From the NCBI RefSeq assembly GCF_003219815.1, contig NZ_QJVD01000006.1, positions 1 to 64,000 of the forward strand: a DNA stretch of 64,000 nucleotides, in the 5' to 3' direction. Made by a program: the position numbers and the translations under genes. The notes beneath the pieces are model-generated. The model saw nothing but the letters and a program-made list of their open reading frames with translations. It did not search any database and was not told the origin of the DNA. Below are positions 38,883 to 47,845 of the stretch, piece after piece. Each line of letters opens with the position of its first letter. The stretch's first letter is position 1. Source of the DNA: Arthrobacter livingstonensis (lineage in GTDB: Bacteria > Actinomycetota > Actinomycetes > Actinomycetales > Micrococcaceae).

Positions 38883-39956
38883 GTGACCAGCAGCGAAGCA
38901 GCTTCGCAACGGATCCCACCATTCATGTCGTTGGGATCGGCACGATCTGATGCAGCCGGTAGGTTCGGGACAGTCAGTGACACAAATACCTTCGATCAAC
39001 CTAAAGCAGTTGATTCTTCCGCTAATGGGGATGTTTCACGTGAAACATCCCCAGGGGGAGGCTTATCATTTGATAAGGAATTTGATCACAGCAGCCCCAT
39101 TGCAAGCCAGCTGGTCAGCGAAACGAAACGACGCGAACGGCTCCTGGGACGGAAGCTGCCACGGCCAGGAAAGACCCGCATTCTTACAGTTGCCAATCAA
39201 AAGGGCGGCGTTGGTAAAACGACCACGACAGTTAATATTGCAGCAGCCCTTGCCTCGGCCGGACTTCACGTCCTGGTAATTGACATCGACCCGCAGGGAA
39301 ATGCCTCGACTGCCCTTGGCGTGCCGCACCATGCCGAGATCGACAGCATCTACGACGTGCTGATCAATGACTTCGCGATGTCGGATGTTGTGGCAGCATG
39401 CCCTGACATCGACAATCTGTATTGTGCGCCAGCGACGATTCACTTGGCCGGGGCGGAAATCGAACTTGTCTCACTGGTGGCGCGTGAGCAGCGGTTGCGC
39501 CGCGCGATTGATGAGTACGTAAAGTACCGTGAAGACGAGGGCGAACAGCGGCTTGATTTCATTTTCATCGACTGCCCGCCGAGTCTGGGGCTGCTGACTG
39601 TCAATGCCTTCTGTGCGGCAAATGAGGTGATGATCCCCATTCAGTGCGAATATTATGCATTGGAGGGACTCAGCCAATTATTGAAAAACATCGAAATGAT
39701 TCAAAAGCACCTTAATTCTGATTTGGTTGTGTCGACGATTCTTTTGACAATGTACGACGGACGGACCAACTTGGCAGCGCATGTTGCCGCCGATGTGCGT
39801 GAGCACTTCCCGAATCAAGTGCTACGGGCCCTTATACCGCGTTCCGTGCGCATTTCCGAGGCACCAAGCTACCAGCAGACAGTGATGACATACGATCCTT
39901 CGTCCACGGGGGCCTTGTCGTATCTTGAAGCCGCCGCCGAACTCGCCGAACGCTAG
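38883..39956 (+). CDS. parA: Chromosome partitioning ATPase ParA (Soj)
   Basis: 357 aa. An N-terminal extension of about 100 residues precedes the deviant Walker A KGGVGKTTT, LVIDIDPQGNAS and FIDCPPSLGLLTVNA. It forms DNA-bound gradients that move ParB-parS complexes. A parS site (39032-39047) is embedded in the extension and is read as part of DVSRETS, so the coding sequence is constrained by the site. GTG start. Confidence 0.96.
   Translation: MTSSEAASQRIPPFMSLGSARSDAAGRFGTVSDTNTFDQPKAVDSSANGDVSRETSPGGGLSFDKEFDHSSPIASQLVSETKRRERLLGRKLPRPGKTRILTVANQKGGVGKTTTTVNIAAALASAGLHVLVIDIDPQGNASTALGVPHHAEIDSIYDVLINDFAMSDVVAACPDIDNLYCAPATIHLAGAEIELVSLVAREQRLRRAIDEYVKYREDEGEQRLDFIFIDCPPSLGLLTVNAFCAANEVMIPIQCEYYALEGLSQLLKNIEMIQKHLNSDLVVSTILLTMYDGRTNLAAHVAADVREHFPNQVLRALIPRSVRISEAPSYQQTVMTYDPSSTGALSYLEAAAELAER
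39032..39047. promoter_or_regulatory. parS site inside parA
   Basis: TGTTTCACGTGAAACA, the exact palindromic ParB-binding site, within the 5' coding part of parA. Confidence 0.97.
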
Positions 39957-40056
39957 ACTTCTTCTCATGGAACACCCCTACGGTGTTCTTCATTTCTAAA
40001 ACGCAGTTCAGATGGCCTGGCAGTTAGCCAGGGCTCGTTCTATGGAGGACAAATCA

Positions 40057-41073
40057 ATGACCGACAAGCGTAGAGGCCTTGGTCGCGGCTTAGGTGCCTT
40101 GATTCCCAATTCGGCGCAGGACGAATCCGGTTCATCCCCCTTGCCGAGCCGGCCAGTGGACCTGTTCTTCCCGGAACCCAAGGGCAGGAAGACACCTCCC
40201 GCAACGCGGGAGCCACGGAAGTCACCAACCAGGGCAGTGGATACTGTCTTGGTTGAAGTCCCGGGGGCCCGGTTCATGGAACTTCCCGTTGGGGACATCC
40301 ACCCCAACCGGAAACAACCCCGCACGGTCTTCGATGAAGACGACATGGCGGAATTGGTCCACTCCGTCAAGGAAATTGGCATCCTGCAGCCCATTGTGGT
40401 TCGCGAATCCACCGAAAAAGGCGATCAGCCCTACGAATTGGTCATGGGTGAAAGACGCTGGCGTGCCTCCCAGGCCGCGGGCCTTGCGACCATACCTGTC
40501 ATTGTCAGGGACACCACGGACGACAACCTACTCCGTGACGCACTTCTTGAGAACTTGCACCGCAGCCAGCTCAACCCCTTGGAGGAAGCCGCCGCGTACC
40601 AGCAGCTTCTCGAGGACTTTGGCACTACGCACGAACAACTGGCGGATAAGATCGGACGGTCACGCCCGCAGGTCTCCAATACCCTGCGTCTGCTTAAACT
40701 CCCGCCCGTTGTACAGCGGCGGGTTGCTGCTGGCGTTCTTTCGGCCGGGCACGCACGTGCTCTGCTGTCATTGCCAGGGTCCGAGGCGATGGAACAGCTG
40801 GCCCAAAAGATCGTTTCCGAGGGCATGTCGGTCCGCGCCACCGAAGAGGCGGTGCAGCTCTACCGAACGCCGGCGGAGGATCACAAGACTCGAGTCACCA
40901 AGCCCAGCCCACGGCATGAGCGGCTGGACTTCCTGGCGGGATCCTTGTCCGATCGCCTGGATACGAACGTCAAGATTTCCCTCGGTGCCCGAAAGGGCAA
41001 GGTGAGCATTGAGTTCGCCTCAGTTGAGGACCTGAATAGAATCATGGATGTCTTGGCACCCGGCTCGGACTGA
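40057..41073 (+). CDS. parB: Chromosome partitioning protein ParB (Spo0J)
   Basis: 338 aa. N-terminal [15 protein letters not shown], ParB/Srx-like CTP-binding domain with NRKQPRT and [14 protein letters not shown] with [19 protein letters not shown], and a C-terminal dimerisation domain. It binds the parS sites listed and slides as a CTP clamp. The start follows GGAGG; 15 upstream in-frame codons are not needed. A small hairpin (GAACACC/GGTGTTC, 39973-39989) lies in the parA-parB gap. Confidence 0.96.
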   Translation: MTDKRRGLGRGLGALIPNSAQDESGSSPLPSRPVDLFFPEPKGRKTPPATREPRKSPTRAVDTVLVEVPGARFMELPVGDIHPNRKQPRTVFDEDDMAELVHSVKEIGILQPIVVRESTEKGDQPYELVMGERRWRASQAAGLATIPVIVRDTTDDNLLRDALLENLHRSQLNPLEEAAAYQQLLEDFGTTHEQLADKIGRSRPQVSNTLRLLKLPPVVQRRVAAGVLSAGHARALLSLPGSEAMEQLAQKIVSEGMSVRATEEAVQLYRTPAEDHKTRVTKPSPRHERLDFLAGSLSDRLDTNVKISLGARKGKVSIEFASVEDLNRIMDVLAPGSD

Positions 41074-41088
41074 TTCCAATTCGAGGTT

Positions 41089-41131
41089 AGCGGCAGTGTT
41101 TCACGTGGAACACTGCCGCTTTTCTCGTTTT
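41089..41131 (+). terminator. parB terminator built around a parS site
   Basis: AGCGGCAGTGTT and AACACTGCCGCT form a perfect 12-bp stem, followed by TTTTCTCGTTTTT. The loop and stem top are the parS variant at 41097-41112. Confidence 0.85.
41097..41112. promoter_or_regulatory. parS site within the parB terminator
   Basis: TGTTTCACGTGGAACA, one base from the exact palindrome, 24 nt after the parB stop. Confidence 0.92.
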
Positions 41132-41226
41132 TGGAGTTCTCCAGGATTGATTCTAAGGACCATAATGCATTTGGATTTAATGGCAAAGATTCAAAATCTA
41201 GGCGTCAATACTGTTCCCGCTGGGCA

Positions 41227-41242
41227 TGTTTCACGTGAAACA
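41227..41242. promoter_or_regulatory. parS site
   Basis: Exact TGTTTCACGTGAAACA in the non-coding region after parB. Confidence 0.97.
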
Positions 41243-41378
41243 CTGGCGCACCATTGTTCTAGTCTTTTGATGAATAGCTCGATCGGCACGCCAAACACAT
41301 CATGAATGTCAGCGATGGCGATTCGAGAGTTTTCTCGAGATCCATGATGGCTCAATCATCGGCGAGTCGCGAGGCTCA

Positions 41379-41394
41379 TGTTTCACGTGAAACT
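41379..41394. promoter_or_regulatory. parS site
   Basis: TGTTTCACGTGAAACT, differing from the palindrome only in the last base. Confidence 0.94.
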
Positions 41395-42203
41395 GTCGAC
41401 GGTAATCCAAGATGGTATACAGGCCGGAAGGATGGTACACGCGTTCCCTCCTTCACCAGTGTCATGCGGTATTCGATCCAATTTAATTCCGACCAGAGCA
41501 AACGTCGGAGCTGATCCAGCTCACGTGCTCCTTCCGGAGGCTATGAACGGCCTGGTCTTGTGCCTTCTCCCTAGATTGGGAGGGCATCGTCACCGAGCAT
41601 GTGGAGTCCCGCATGGGCGTGGACGGACGACCGTGCCGCAGCTGAAAACAGTTCATCTGAATCCGATTCATGCGGGTATTGCTGTAGCACTCAACGGCCG
41701 ACACTTGGAACCGGGGTTCAGATTTTCCGAATTTGTGCTGAGGCCCTATTACGCCCAGGGGCACCTGACGCGTGGCTGATTCACGTCCGGGACACGCACC
41801 TCGGCTGGCAGGGGCAGGCCGTCCGTGCCTGCGGGGGGGGCGAGACTACCTCTGCCCGCAGGGAAAGACTCCAGCGACTCTGATCGCCGGCACCTCCCTG
41901 CTGCTCTTCTAATGGCCTGTCGGCTCTTCCGCGGGTAGACGCGGGCATCGTGAGGCTTTGGGGGGTCAAATGGCCGTCAGTAGCCCGTAACGGCGGTCTC
42001 CGCGGTGACGTCCATAGTGCTCGTCTTGATGAAGGCGGCGGCCGGTACTCACCAGTTGCCTTGTCAGTCGCCGCTCCGTACTCGATTCGGGGACGTTTGG
42101 TCCTCGGAGGAAGCTAAGACCCCGACGACACCGGACGCCGACGCGTTTATGGTCTGATTGCTTGCTAGCGGTTACAGCGACATGCCTTGCGCCCCGCCCT
42201 GCA

Positions 42204-42219
42204 TGTTTCACGTGAAACA
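42204..42219. promoter_or_regulatory. parS site
   Basis: Exact TGTTTCACGTGAAACA. A degenerate half-copy follows about 55 bp to the right. Confidence 0.97.
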
Positions 42220-42316
42220 CGATCCTCCCGTACGAGGAAGTGTGAAGGACGCTGCGGCGTCATACGTGAAACATAACCGGCTCCCCATTGGGAGGGATAG
42301 GTACCAGTCAAAATCA

Positions 42317-42332
42317 GGTTCCACGTGAAACA
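42317..42332. promoter_or_regulatory. parS-like site
   Basis: GGTTCCACGTGAAACA: the right half is exact and the left half has two changes. It is still likely bound by ParB. Confidence 0.8.
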
Positions 42333-42447
42333 CGCCGGTCTCAACTATTCGCGGTACCGCCGTGGTGCTTGTTGGCGGTGCCGCCGCCAATACAGCTGCG
42401 GCCGTAGAGTGGCAACAACGCTGGCCACGCTGCGTGTGGGGGACACC

Positions 42448-43862
42448 TTGAAAGTCGCCATCAACTACGCCGGTCCCAACGCCAGCGACCTTGGCCATCT
42501 TCTCCATATGCATCCCGGCGAATTACGGAGCTTTGAAACCAGTGTTGGCACGGCGCAGGTTTTCCACCCCGAAGCAAACCAGGACAGTTGCACAGCTGTC
42601 ATGTCGGTTGAGGTCGATTCTATTGCGGTGGCCGGAAACAGGCACCTGAGGCGCGGCATCGGCGCGGAGTCACTCGACGATTACGTCAATGATAGGCCGC
42701 ATGCCTCGTCGTCCATGCGGCCGTGGCCCTGGGGCAGTTCTTTCGTGCCGTTATGACGGGGCGCTGCAGGCGCGTCCGGAACTGGTCGGCGCTGCCATTC
42801 CGATAGCGATAGCCCTGACTGGCGTGCCTGCGAGGGGCGGTGCCGGAATGGTGCGGCGGCTGTTTGAACCCCTTGGCTGGAATGTCGATGTCGAAACCAT
42901 TGCCCTCGATCCCGAATATCCGGGCTGGGGCGAGTCGCACTATGTCTATCTGGAACTGAACGGGACGATCTGTTTGTCGACCGCGTTGTTCCAGATCCAT
43001 GCACTACTGCCAGTCCTGACCGATTCGAAACACTACTGGGTGGGTGATGATGAAATTGCGAAACTGCTCCGTGCCGGCGTTGGGTGGTTGGCCGGCCATC
43101 CCGGGAAGGAGTTGATCATGACCAGGTACCTTGCACACCACCGGGACATGGTGGAGGCGGCAGCCAGCCTCATGGTTGAGGGCGAAGGCGGTTCGGCTGA
43201 GGGAAAAACAGCCGGGGACGGACCGGCAGAAGTCAATTTAACGTCCACGGTCGTCCCCTTGCACACGCTGCGTGGCGACGCAGTCATGACAGAACTGAAG
43301 GACCTGGGAGCCCGTCGGGTGGTTGATATCGGCTGCGGAGAAGGCACGCCCATGCAGCGCCTCATGGCCGAACCACACTTCACGAGGTTCATTGGCACTG
43401 ATGTCGCGGCGTGGGCGATGGGGTGGGGTGAGACCAGACTGCGCATGGACGAGGTGGGCGACCGCCACCGGGAACGGGTGCGCTTGATCCAATCATCGGC
43501 GAGGTACGCGGACGATAGGATCGCCGGACTGGACGCGGCCGTGCTCATCGAAGCCATTGAGCACATTGGGTCCGAAAGGCTCTCCGCGGTGGTGGCCAAA
43601 GTATTTGTGCATGCCAGACCCCGGGAGTCGTGGTGACAATACCCAACGCGGAGTACAACCGGCTGTATCCGTCCCTTCCGCCGGGAACGATGCGGCACGC
43701 CGACCAGCGCTTCGAATGGAACAGGCCGCAGTTCCAGGAATGGGGGAGTCAGTCAACGCTTCCCACGGCTACGGCGTGGAGTTCCGTGCGGTGGGGCCGT
43801 CGATCCCACCGCTGGCTCGCCCACCCAATTGGCGCTCTTCAGGAGAAGCCGACGATGGCTGA
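42448..43862 (+). pseudogene. hen1: hen1 pseudogene: 3'-terminal RNA ribose 2'-O-methyltransferase
   Basis: The bacterial Hen1 order is recognisable across several frames. The N-terminal domain reads SDLGHLLHMHPGELRSFE, VFHPEANQDSCTAV and DDYVNDRPHASSSM. It continues with ARPELVGAAIPIAIALTG, KHYWVGDDEIAKLLRAG and a SAM-methyltransferase domain with VVDIGCGEGTPMQRLM and the metal-site EAIEHIG. It ends VTIPNAEYNRLYP and RFEWNRPQFQEW. Frameshifts occur near 42718, 42768, 43621, 43740 and 43810-43825. In the family, Hen1 methylates the 3' end of cleaved RNA before Pnkp ligates it. The segment RHxDHxFEW reads RHADQRFEW, so a conserved His is also lost. No full protein can be made. Confidence 0.88.
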
Positions 43863-46212
43863 ACGAGGCATGCCCAAACTCTGCTTGCTGGTGCTGGTGC
43901 TGGTGCTGGTGGGTGCTGGTGCTGGTGCGTGCTGGTGCGTGCTGGTGCGTGCGAGTGGCTTGGAAAAGTCCACATTGCCGGCGCCCACTTCCTCCCCTTC
44001 GAAGTGCTCTCCAGCGACTTTTTCCGGGGACTGGTCTCCAATGACGAGAGTGACCAATCCGCAAAGAAGGCTGCATTTGAGTCCCTGAACTTCGTGGCAG
44101 GCAGGCGGCTCGACGTCGGACTGCTGACCGTCGTCGACGCCACCAACGTGCGCCCTGATGCCCGCCGGGAACTGGTACAGCTTGCCAGGGACCAAGACAT
44201 CCTGCCGGTGGCCGTGGTGCTGGACGTGCCCGAAGAGGTGTGCCTGCGAAGGGACGAATTGAGGGACGACCGCATTCTGGGCACCACGGTCATCCGCCGC
44301 CGGCATGACCAGCTGCGGCACTCCTTGAAGTCCCTGAGACGGGAAGGCTTCCGCACCGTTCATGTCTTTCGAGGCGAGGTGGAAATCGCTGCGGCAAGCT
44401 TCCGGCGCGATCCCTTGTTGGATGACTTCACCGGGGATGACGGCCCCCTTGACGTGATCGGCGACGTTGATGCCAGCCACGCGCAGGGTCGCAGGGCCGT
44501 GTTTGTGGGGGATCTGGTGAACCGCGGACCCGACATCCCGGGGGTGCTGCGCCTGCTGATGGGAATGGTCCGCGGGAGCCATGCCCGTGCCGTGCCCGTC
44601 AACCGCGAGGACAAGCTGGTGCGTGCCCTCAAGGGTAGGAAGGTTCGTGGCCGGCCCTCGCCCAGGGTGCAATCATTCGCCGTGTATGGCGATATGACGG
44701 GAGAAACGGACCATATGGCCCGCCGGTTCCGCTACGCGTGGGTATGGGCTACAGGAGGCTGTCACGGTCCTCTAGGCACACGCCAACGTTGGAGGCCGAA
44801 TGGGTGAATGGGACCATTTGCTTCGACACCGGCTGCACCTTTGGCGGCAAACTGACGGCCTTGCGCAACCCGGAGAAGCAAGTAGCAGTCTCCGTCCCGG
44901 TGGAAAGGACCTCGTTCGAACCGGCGAAGCCGCCGACCCCCGCAGAGCCAGCCGTTCGCGGTCGGGAACCGGGGATGCTCAAGATTGACGACGCACTCGG
45001 TCGACAGCTCATCGAGACCTGAACCCACGGCTGGGATTGGCGTGCGCGAACAGCATGCCGCTGAAGCCTTGGAAATCACGAGCCGCTGAGCCATCGATCC
45101 GCGATGGTTGCCATATCTTCCTCCCACCATGAGCTCTTCCGGGGCCTCAAGCCATCGCGGTATCCTGGACCACCCGCGGGATGCCTTTCGGTCCCACCGC
45201 AGGGATGGAGCTTGGACGACATCTGCGGGGAGAGGAACGTGGGATCGCGGGCTGTGGTGTTGATGGCCAGGAATCCTGCCCGATTCGGGGCACCGGATAG
45301 TTGGAGGGGAACGGTCCATACGCGCACCGGCCGGCCACTTCTTCGCGAAGGACATGGCCGATGAATTCCTTGGCCGGGTTGATTCGGCCGGGGACAAGGG
45401 CGGGGATTTGGCATGAGCTGGACACCGACCGGCTGCTGCTGGACGCTTAGCTGCTGCCTTGGTCCCTCAAAGCGGGGGACGTGCTCAGTGGACACCATGC
45501 CGCCGTTGGCGCTGCTGCCACCTCAGCGATTGGGAACTCGGTGGAGCTGCCTAAACAGGCATCATTGAACGGTGTCGACGTCCACGAGGAGCTTCTGCTA
45601 ACTGTTGCGCGGGACGCCAACGCCCAGGCCTATGTGGCCACCTACCTCAACTACGTTGCGGCATCGGACGGACGGGCTCGAGGGCATCCAGCTGGCGCCC
45701 TTTCAACTCCTCGTGAGTGACGGACGCACCTACTCCGACAGGGATCACGGATGGCACCTGGGGCTGGGCGGGTGTTTGGTGGAGGCGGACCCCGAATTAA
45801 TCCGCCCGATGCGATCGCTGCGGGTGGACGTCAGCCAGGAGGCCTCCGTTGACGTGGGGACACAGTGGTGGGAGGGCCTCCCACCAACCGGCGGTGGGGG
45901 AATGGTGGTCAAGCCGTTCGCCAATCTTGTCCGGGGTGCCAAAGGACTGTGGTTGCAGCCCGGGATCAAGGCGCGGGGCTGTGAATACCTTCGGATCATT
46001 TACGGACCCGATTACACGGAACCGGGTAACTAACCTCGCCCGGCTTCGAAACAGGAATGTGGCGCACAAGAGGTCCATGGCCCTGCGCGAATATGCCCTC
46101 GGCATTGAATCGTTGGAGCGACTGGTCGCGGGGGGATCCGTTGGGGCGGGTTTACCAGGCCGTGGTTGTCGTTCTGGCAATGGAGTCCGGGACGGCCGGC
46201 CCCAGGTTGTAA
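43855..46212 (+). pseudogene. pnkp: pnkp pseudogene: polynucleotide kinase-phosphatase-ligase
   Basis: Starts at an ATG behind AGGAG, overlapping the hen1 end, as in intact Hen1-Pnkp operons. Kinase: the P-loop GASGSGKS reads RASGLEKS after a repeat insertion, then EVLSSDFFRGLVSNDESDQ and VVDATNVRPDARRELVQLA. Phosphatase: IGDVDASHAQGRRAVFVGD lacks the H-G and about 25 residues. GNHEDK reads VNREDK, and about 100 residues are missing before [13 protein letters not shown]. Then [19 protein letters not shown]. Ligase: LPPTMSSSGASSHRGILDHP, motif I lysine replaced (GERNVGSRAVV for EEKHMGSRAV), TAG at 45448-45450, EGIQLAPFQLLVSDGRTYSD, GGGMVVKPFANLVRGAKGL, EYLRIIYGPDYTEPGN. At least six frameshifts. 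The last frame ends at TAA 46210-46212. Confidence 0.9.
43886..43951. repeat. GCTGGT / GCTGGTGCGT short tandem repeat expansion
   Basis: A run of GCTGGT hexamers (43887-43920) passes into three exact GCTGGTGCGT decamers (43921-43950). It sits where the kinase beta-strand and P-loop codons of pnkp should be and adds roughly 15-20 Leu/Val/Gly/Ala/Cys residues in frame. Confidence 0.95.
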
Positions 46213-46222
46213 GAAGAGCTAA

Positions 46223-46238
46223 GGTTTCACGTGAAACA
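46223..46238. promoter_or_regulatory. parS-like site
   Basis: GGTTTCACGTGAAACA, one base from the palindrome, 10 nt after the pnkp pseudogene stop. It is the most origin-distal parS in the window. Confidence 0.93.
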
Positions 46239-46347
46239 GACAGCCGGCTTCGAATTCCCGGGATATCGGACGCGCCGCGGGTCGATCCCCGCAAATCCAG
46301 ATACCGCACTTGACGCTTAGGATCGATCTGGGAGAAGCCGTTAAATA

Positions 46348-46379
46348 GTGCTGGACCGGACAAATGTCCGGCCCAGCAC
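46348..46379 (-). terminator. Terminator after trxA
   Basis: GTGCTGGACCGGACA and TGTCCGGCCCAGCAC pair over 14 of 15 positions with a 2-nt loop, 17 nt beyond the trxA stop. ATTTAA follows on the minus strand. Confidence 0.82.
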
Positions 46380-46396
46380 CTTCTACCCTGTTGTCA

Positions 46397-46723
46397 TTAC
46401 TGCAGGTAGTCAGCAAATTCCTTTTCAATGTACTGCTTGGGACGGGCTCCAATGACGGTGTTCTTCACTTCGCCGCCCTGGAACAGGTAGATGGCAGGGA
46501 TTGAGGTGATTCCGTACTTGGCGGAGATCTCCGGGTTGGCATCCACATCCACTTTGACGACCTCAACCTTGTCGGCATGGTCCACTGAGATTTCATCGAG
46601 AATGGGGCCAACCTTGCGGCAGGGGCCGCACCACTCGGCCCAGAAATCGACGATGACAGGCTTGTCTGAATTAAGGACGACGTCGGTAAAAGTTGCGTCG
46701 GTTGCGCTCTTCGCGTTGCTCAT
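46397..46723 (-). CDS. trxA: Thioredoxin
   Basis: 108 aa. Active site WCGPC within VDFWAEWCGPCRKVGPIL, the cis-Pro in TSIPAIYLFQGG, and VVKVDVDANPEISAKYG. It reduces protein disulfides and is recycled by TrxB, encoded 37 nt upstream in the same direction. Start ATG of MSNAKSATDATF; a TTG three codons upstream is possible. Confidence 0.97.
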   Translation of the reverse strand: MSNAKSATDATFTDVVLNSDKPVIVDFWAEWCGPCRKVGPILDEISVDHADKVEVVKVDVDANPEISAKYGITSIPAIYLFQGGEVKNTVIGARPKQYIEKEFADYLQ

Positions 46724-46760
46724 GGTTATCAACTCTCTCTTAGGAATTCGGAATTAGGAG

Positions 46761-47714
46761 TCAGTCCTGCTCGGCAAGGTAGTGTTCCACGTCGAGGGCG
46801 GCAACACAACCGGACCCGGAAGCGGTGATGGCCTGGCGATAGGTGGGGTCCACAACATCGCCGGCGGCAAACACTCCCGGAAGTGAGGTCTTCGAGGACC
46901 GCCCGGAGACGGCGATGGTGCCGGCCGGGGTCAGCTCCAGGACATCCCTGACCAGGTCGACCCGGGGATCGTTGCCTATGGCAACGAATACTCCCGTGAC
47001 GGCAAGTTCGCTCTTCCCGCCGGTGACCAGGTTGTTCAAGGTGACGCCCGTGACCTTGTCGCCGCCCTCGACGCTGGCCACCTCGGAGTTCCAGATGAAC
47101 TTGATCTTCGGGTGGTTTAATGCGCGATCCTGCATGATCTTGGAGGCCCGAAGCGTGTCGCGGCGGTGCACCACGGTCACGGAATCGGCAAACTTTGTCA
47201 GGAAGATGGCCTCTTCCATGGCCGAATCGCCGCCGCCAATGACAGCGATGTTCTGGCCCTTGAAGAAGAAGCCGTCGCAGGTGGCACACGAGCTCACGCC
47301 ATGGCCCACAAGTCGCTTCTCGCCCTCAACGCCCAGCTCGCGGTAAGCGGAGCCGGTGGAGAGGATTACGGTGCGGGCCTTGAACTCCTGGCCGTCGGCC
47401 AGGACCACGGACTTAACCGGACCATCAAGGGAAACGGAAGCAACGTCGTCGTACATGACCTCGGTACCGAAGCGTTCGGCCTGCTTGCCGAAGTTCTCCA
47501 TCAGGTCCGGGCCCATGATGCCATCGGGGAAGCCCGGGAAGTTCTCCACGTCGGTGGTGTTCATCAACTCGCCGCCGGCGGTAACGGAGCCGGCGATCAT
47601 GAGCGGCTTGAGGTCGGCGCGTGCGGTATAGATGGCGGCCGTGTAGCCTGCCGGGCCGGAGCCGACGATGATGACGTCGCGGACATCACTGGCGGGGGTA
47701 GCTTTCGTGGTCAC
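46761..47714 (-). CDS. trxB: Thioredoxin-disulfide reductase
   Basis: 317 aa from GTG ([20 protein letters not shown]). FAD Rossmann motif [11 protein letters not shown], redox pair CATC in [20 protein letters not shown] motif [12 protein letters not shown], and C-terminal [19 protein letters not shown]. It is a low-molecular-weight TrxB that reduces TrxA with NADPH. A TTG at 47738 would add 8 residues. The trxB-trxA pair downstream of murJ is conserved in actinobacteria. Confidence 0.96.
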   Translation of the reverse strand: MTTKATPASDVRDVIIVGSGPAGYTAAIYTARADLKPLMIAGSVTAGGELMNTTDVENFPGFPDGIMGPDLMENFGKQAERFGTEVMYDDVASVSLDGPVKSVVLADGQEFKARTVILSTGSAYRELGVEGEKRLVGHGVSSCATCDGFFFKGQNIAVIGGGDSAMEEAIFLTKFADSVTVVHRRDTLRASKIMQDRALNHPKIKFIWNSEVASVEGGDKVTGVTLNNLVTGGKSELAVTGVFVAIGNDPRVDLVRDVLELTPAGTIAVSGRSSKTSLPGVFAAGDVVDPTYRQAITASGSGCVAALDVEHYLAEQD

Positions 47715-47807
47715 GGGGATGTGTTCCTCTTCCTTCAAAATTCAGCCTCTGAAGGCTTTTGCTGTTACGTCTTGCACAACTGGATCGGGAAGCAGAATAT
47801 TCCGTTC

Positions 47808-47840
47808 GTGCCCGGCCCGCGCGCTGCCCGGGCCGGGCAC
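47808..47840 (-). terminator. Terminator after the pseudokinase gene
   Basis: GTGCCCGGCCCG and a CGGGCCGGGCAC partner with an 8-9-nt loop. It lies just beyond the minus-strand stop at 47846 and separates murJ-pseudokinase transcription from trxB. Confidence 0.8.
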
Positions 47841-47845
47841 ATGGG

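Larger units (their letters stand above)
41113..42447. other. Gene-free parS region, probably decayed
   Basis: About 1.3 kb with no gene I can support. It carries four parS sites plus a degenerate one (42258-42273, only the right half ACGTGAAACA kept). A minus-strand stretch 41340-41245 reads IAIADIHDVFGVPIELFIKR without a stop and looks protein-like, but has no start or ribosome site, so may be a fossil. The stretch runs straight into the hen1 pseudogene. Confidence 0.6.

Noticed and set aside
41378-41779. 133-aa plus-strand open frame beginning on a parS site
   Set aside because: The start is inside parS, there is no ribosome site, and the translation resembles no family.
42689-43636. Functional stand-alone Hen1 methyltransferase from the longest open frame
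   Set aside because: The frame lacks the true N-terminal domain start, begins with out-of-frame residues and stops before the conserved C-terminal part, which continues in another frame.
43929-44807. Functional kinase-phosphatase from the 292-aa open frame
   Set aside because: It lacks an intact P-loop and phosphatase metal motifs and has no ribosome-bound start of its own.
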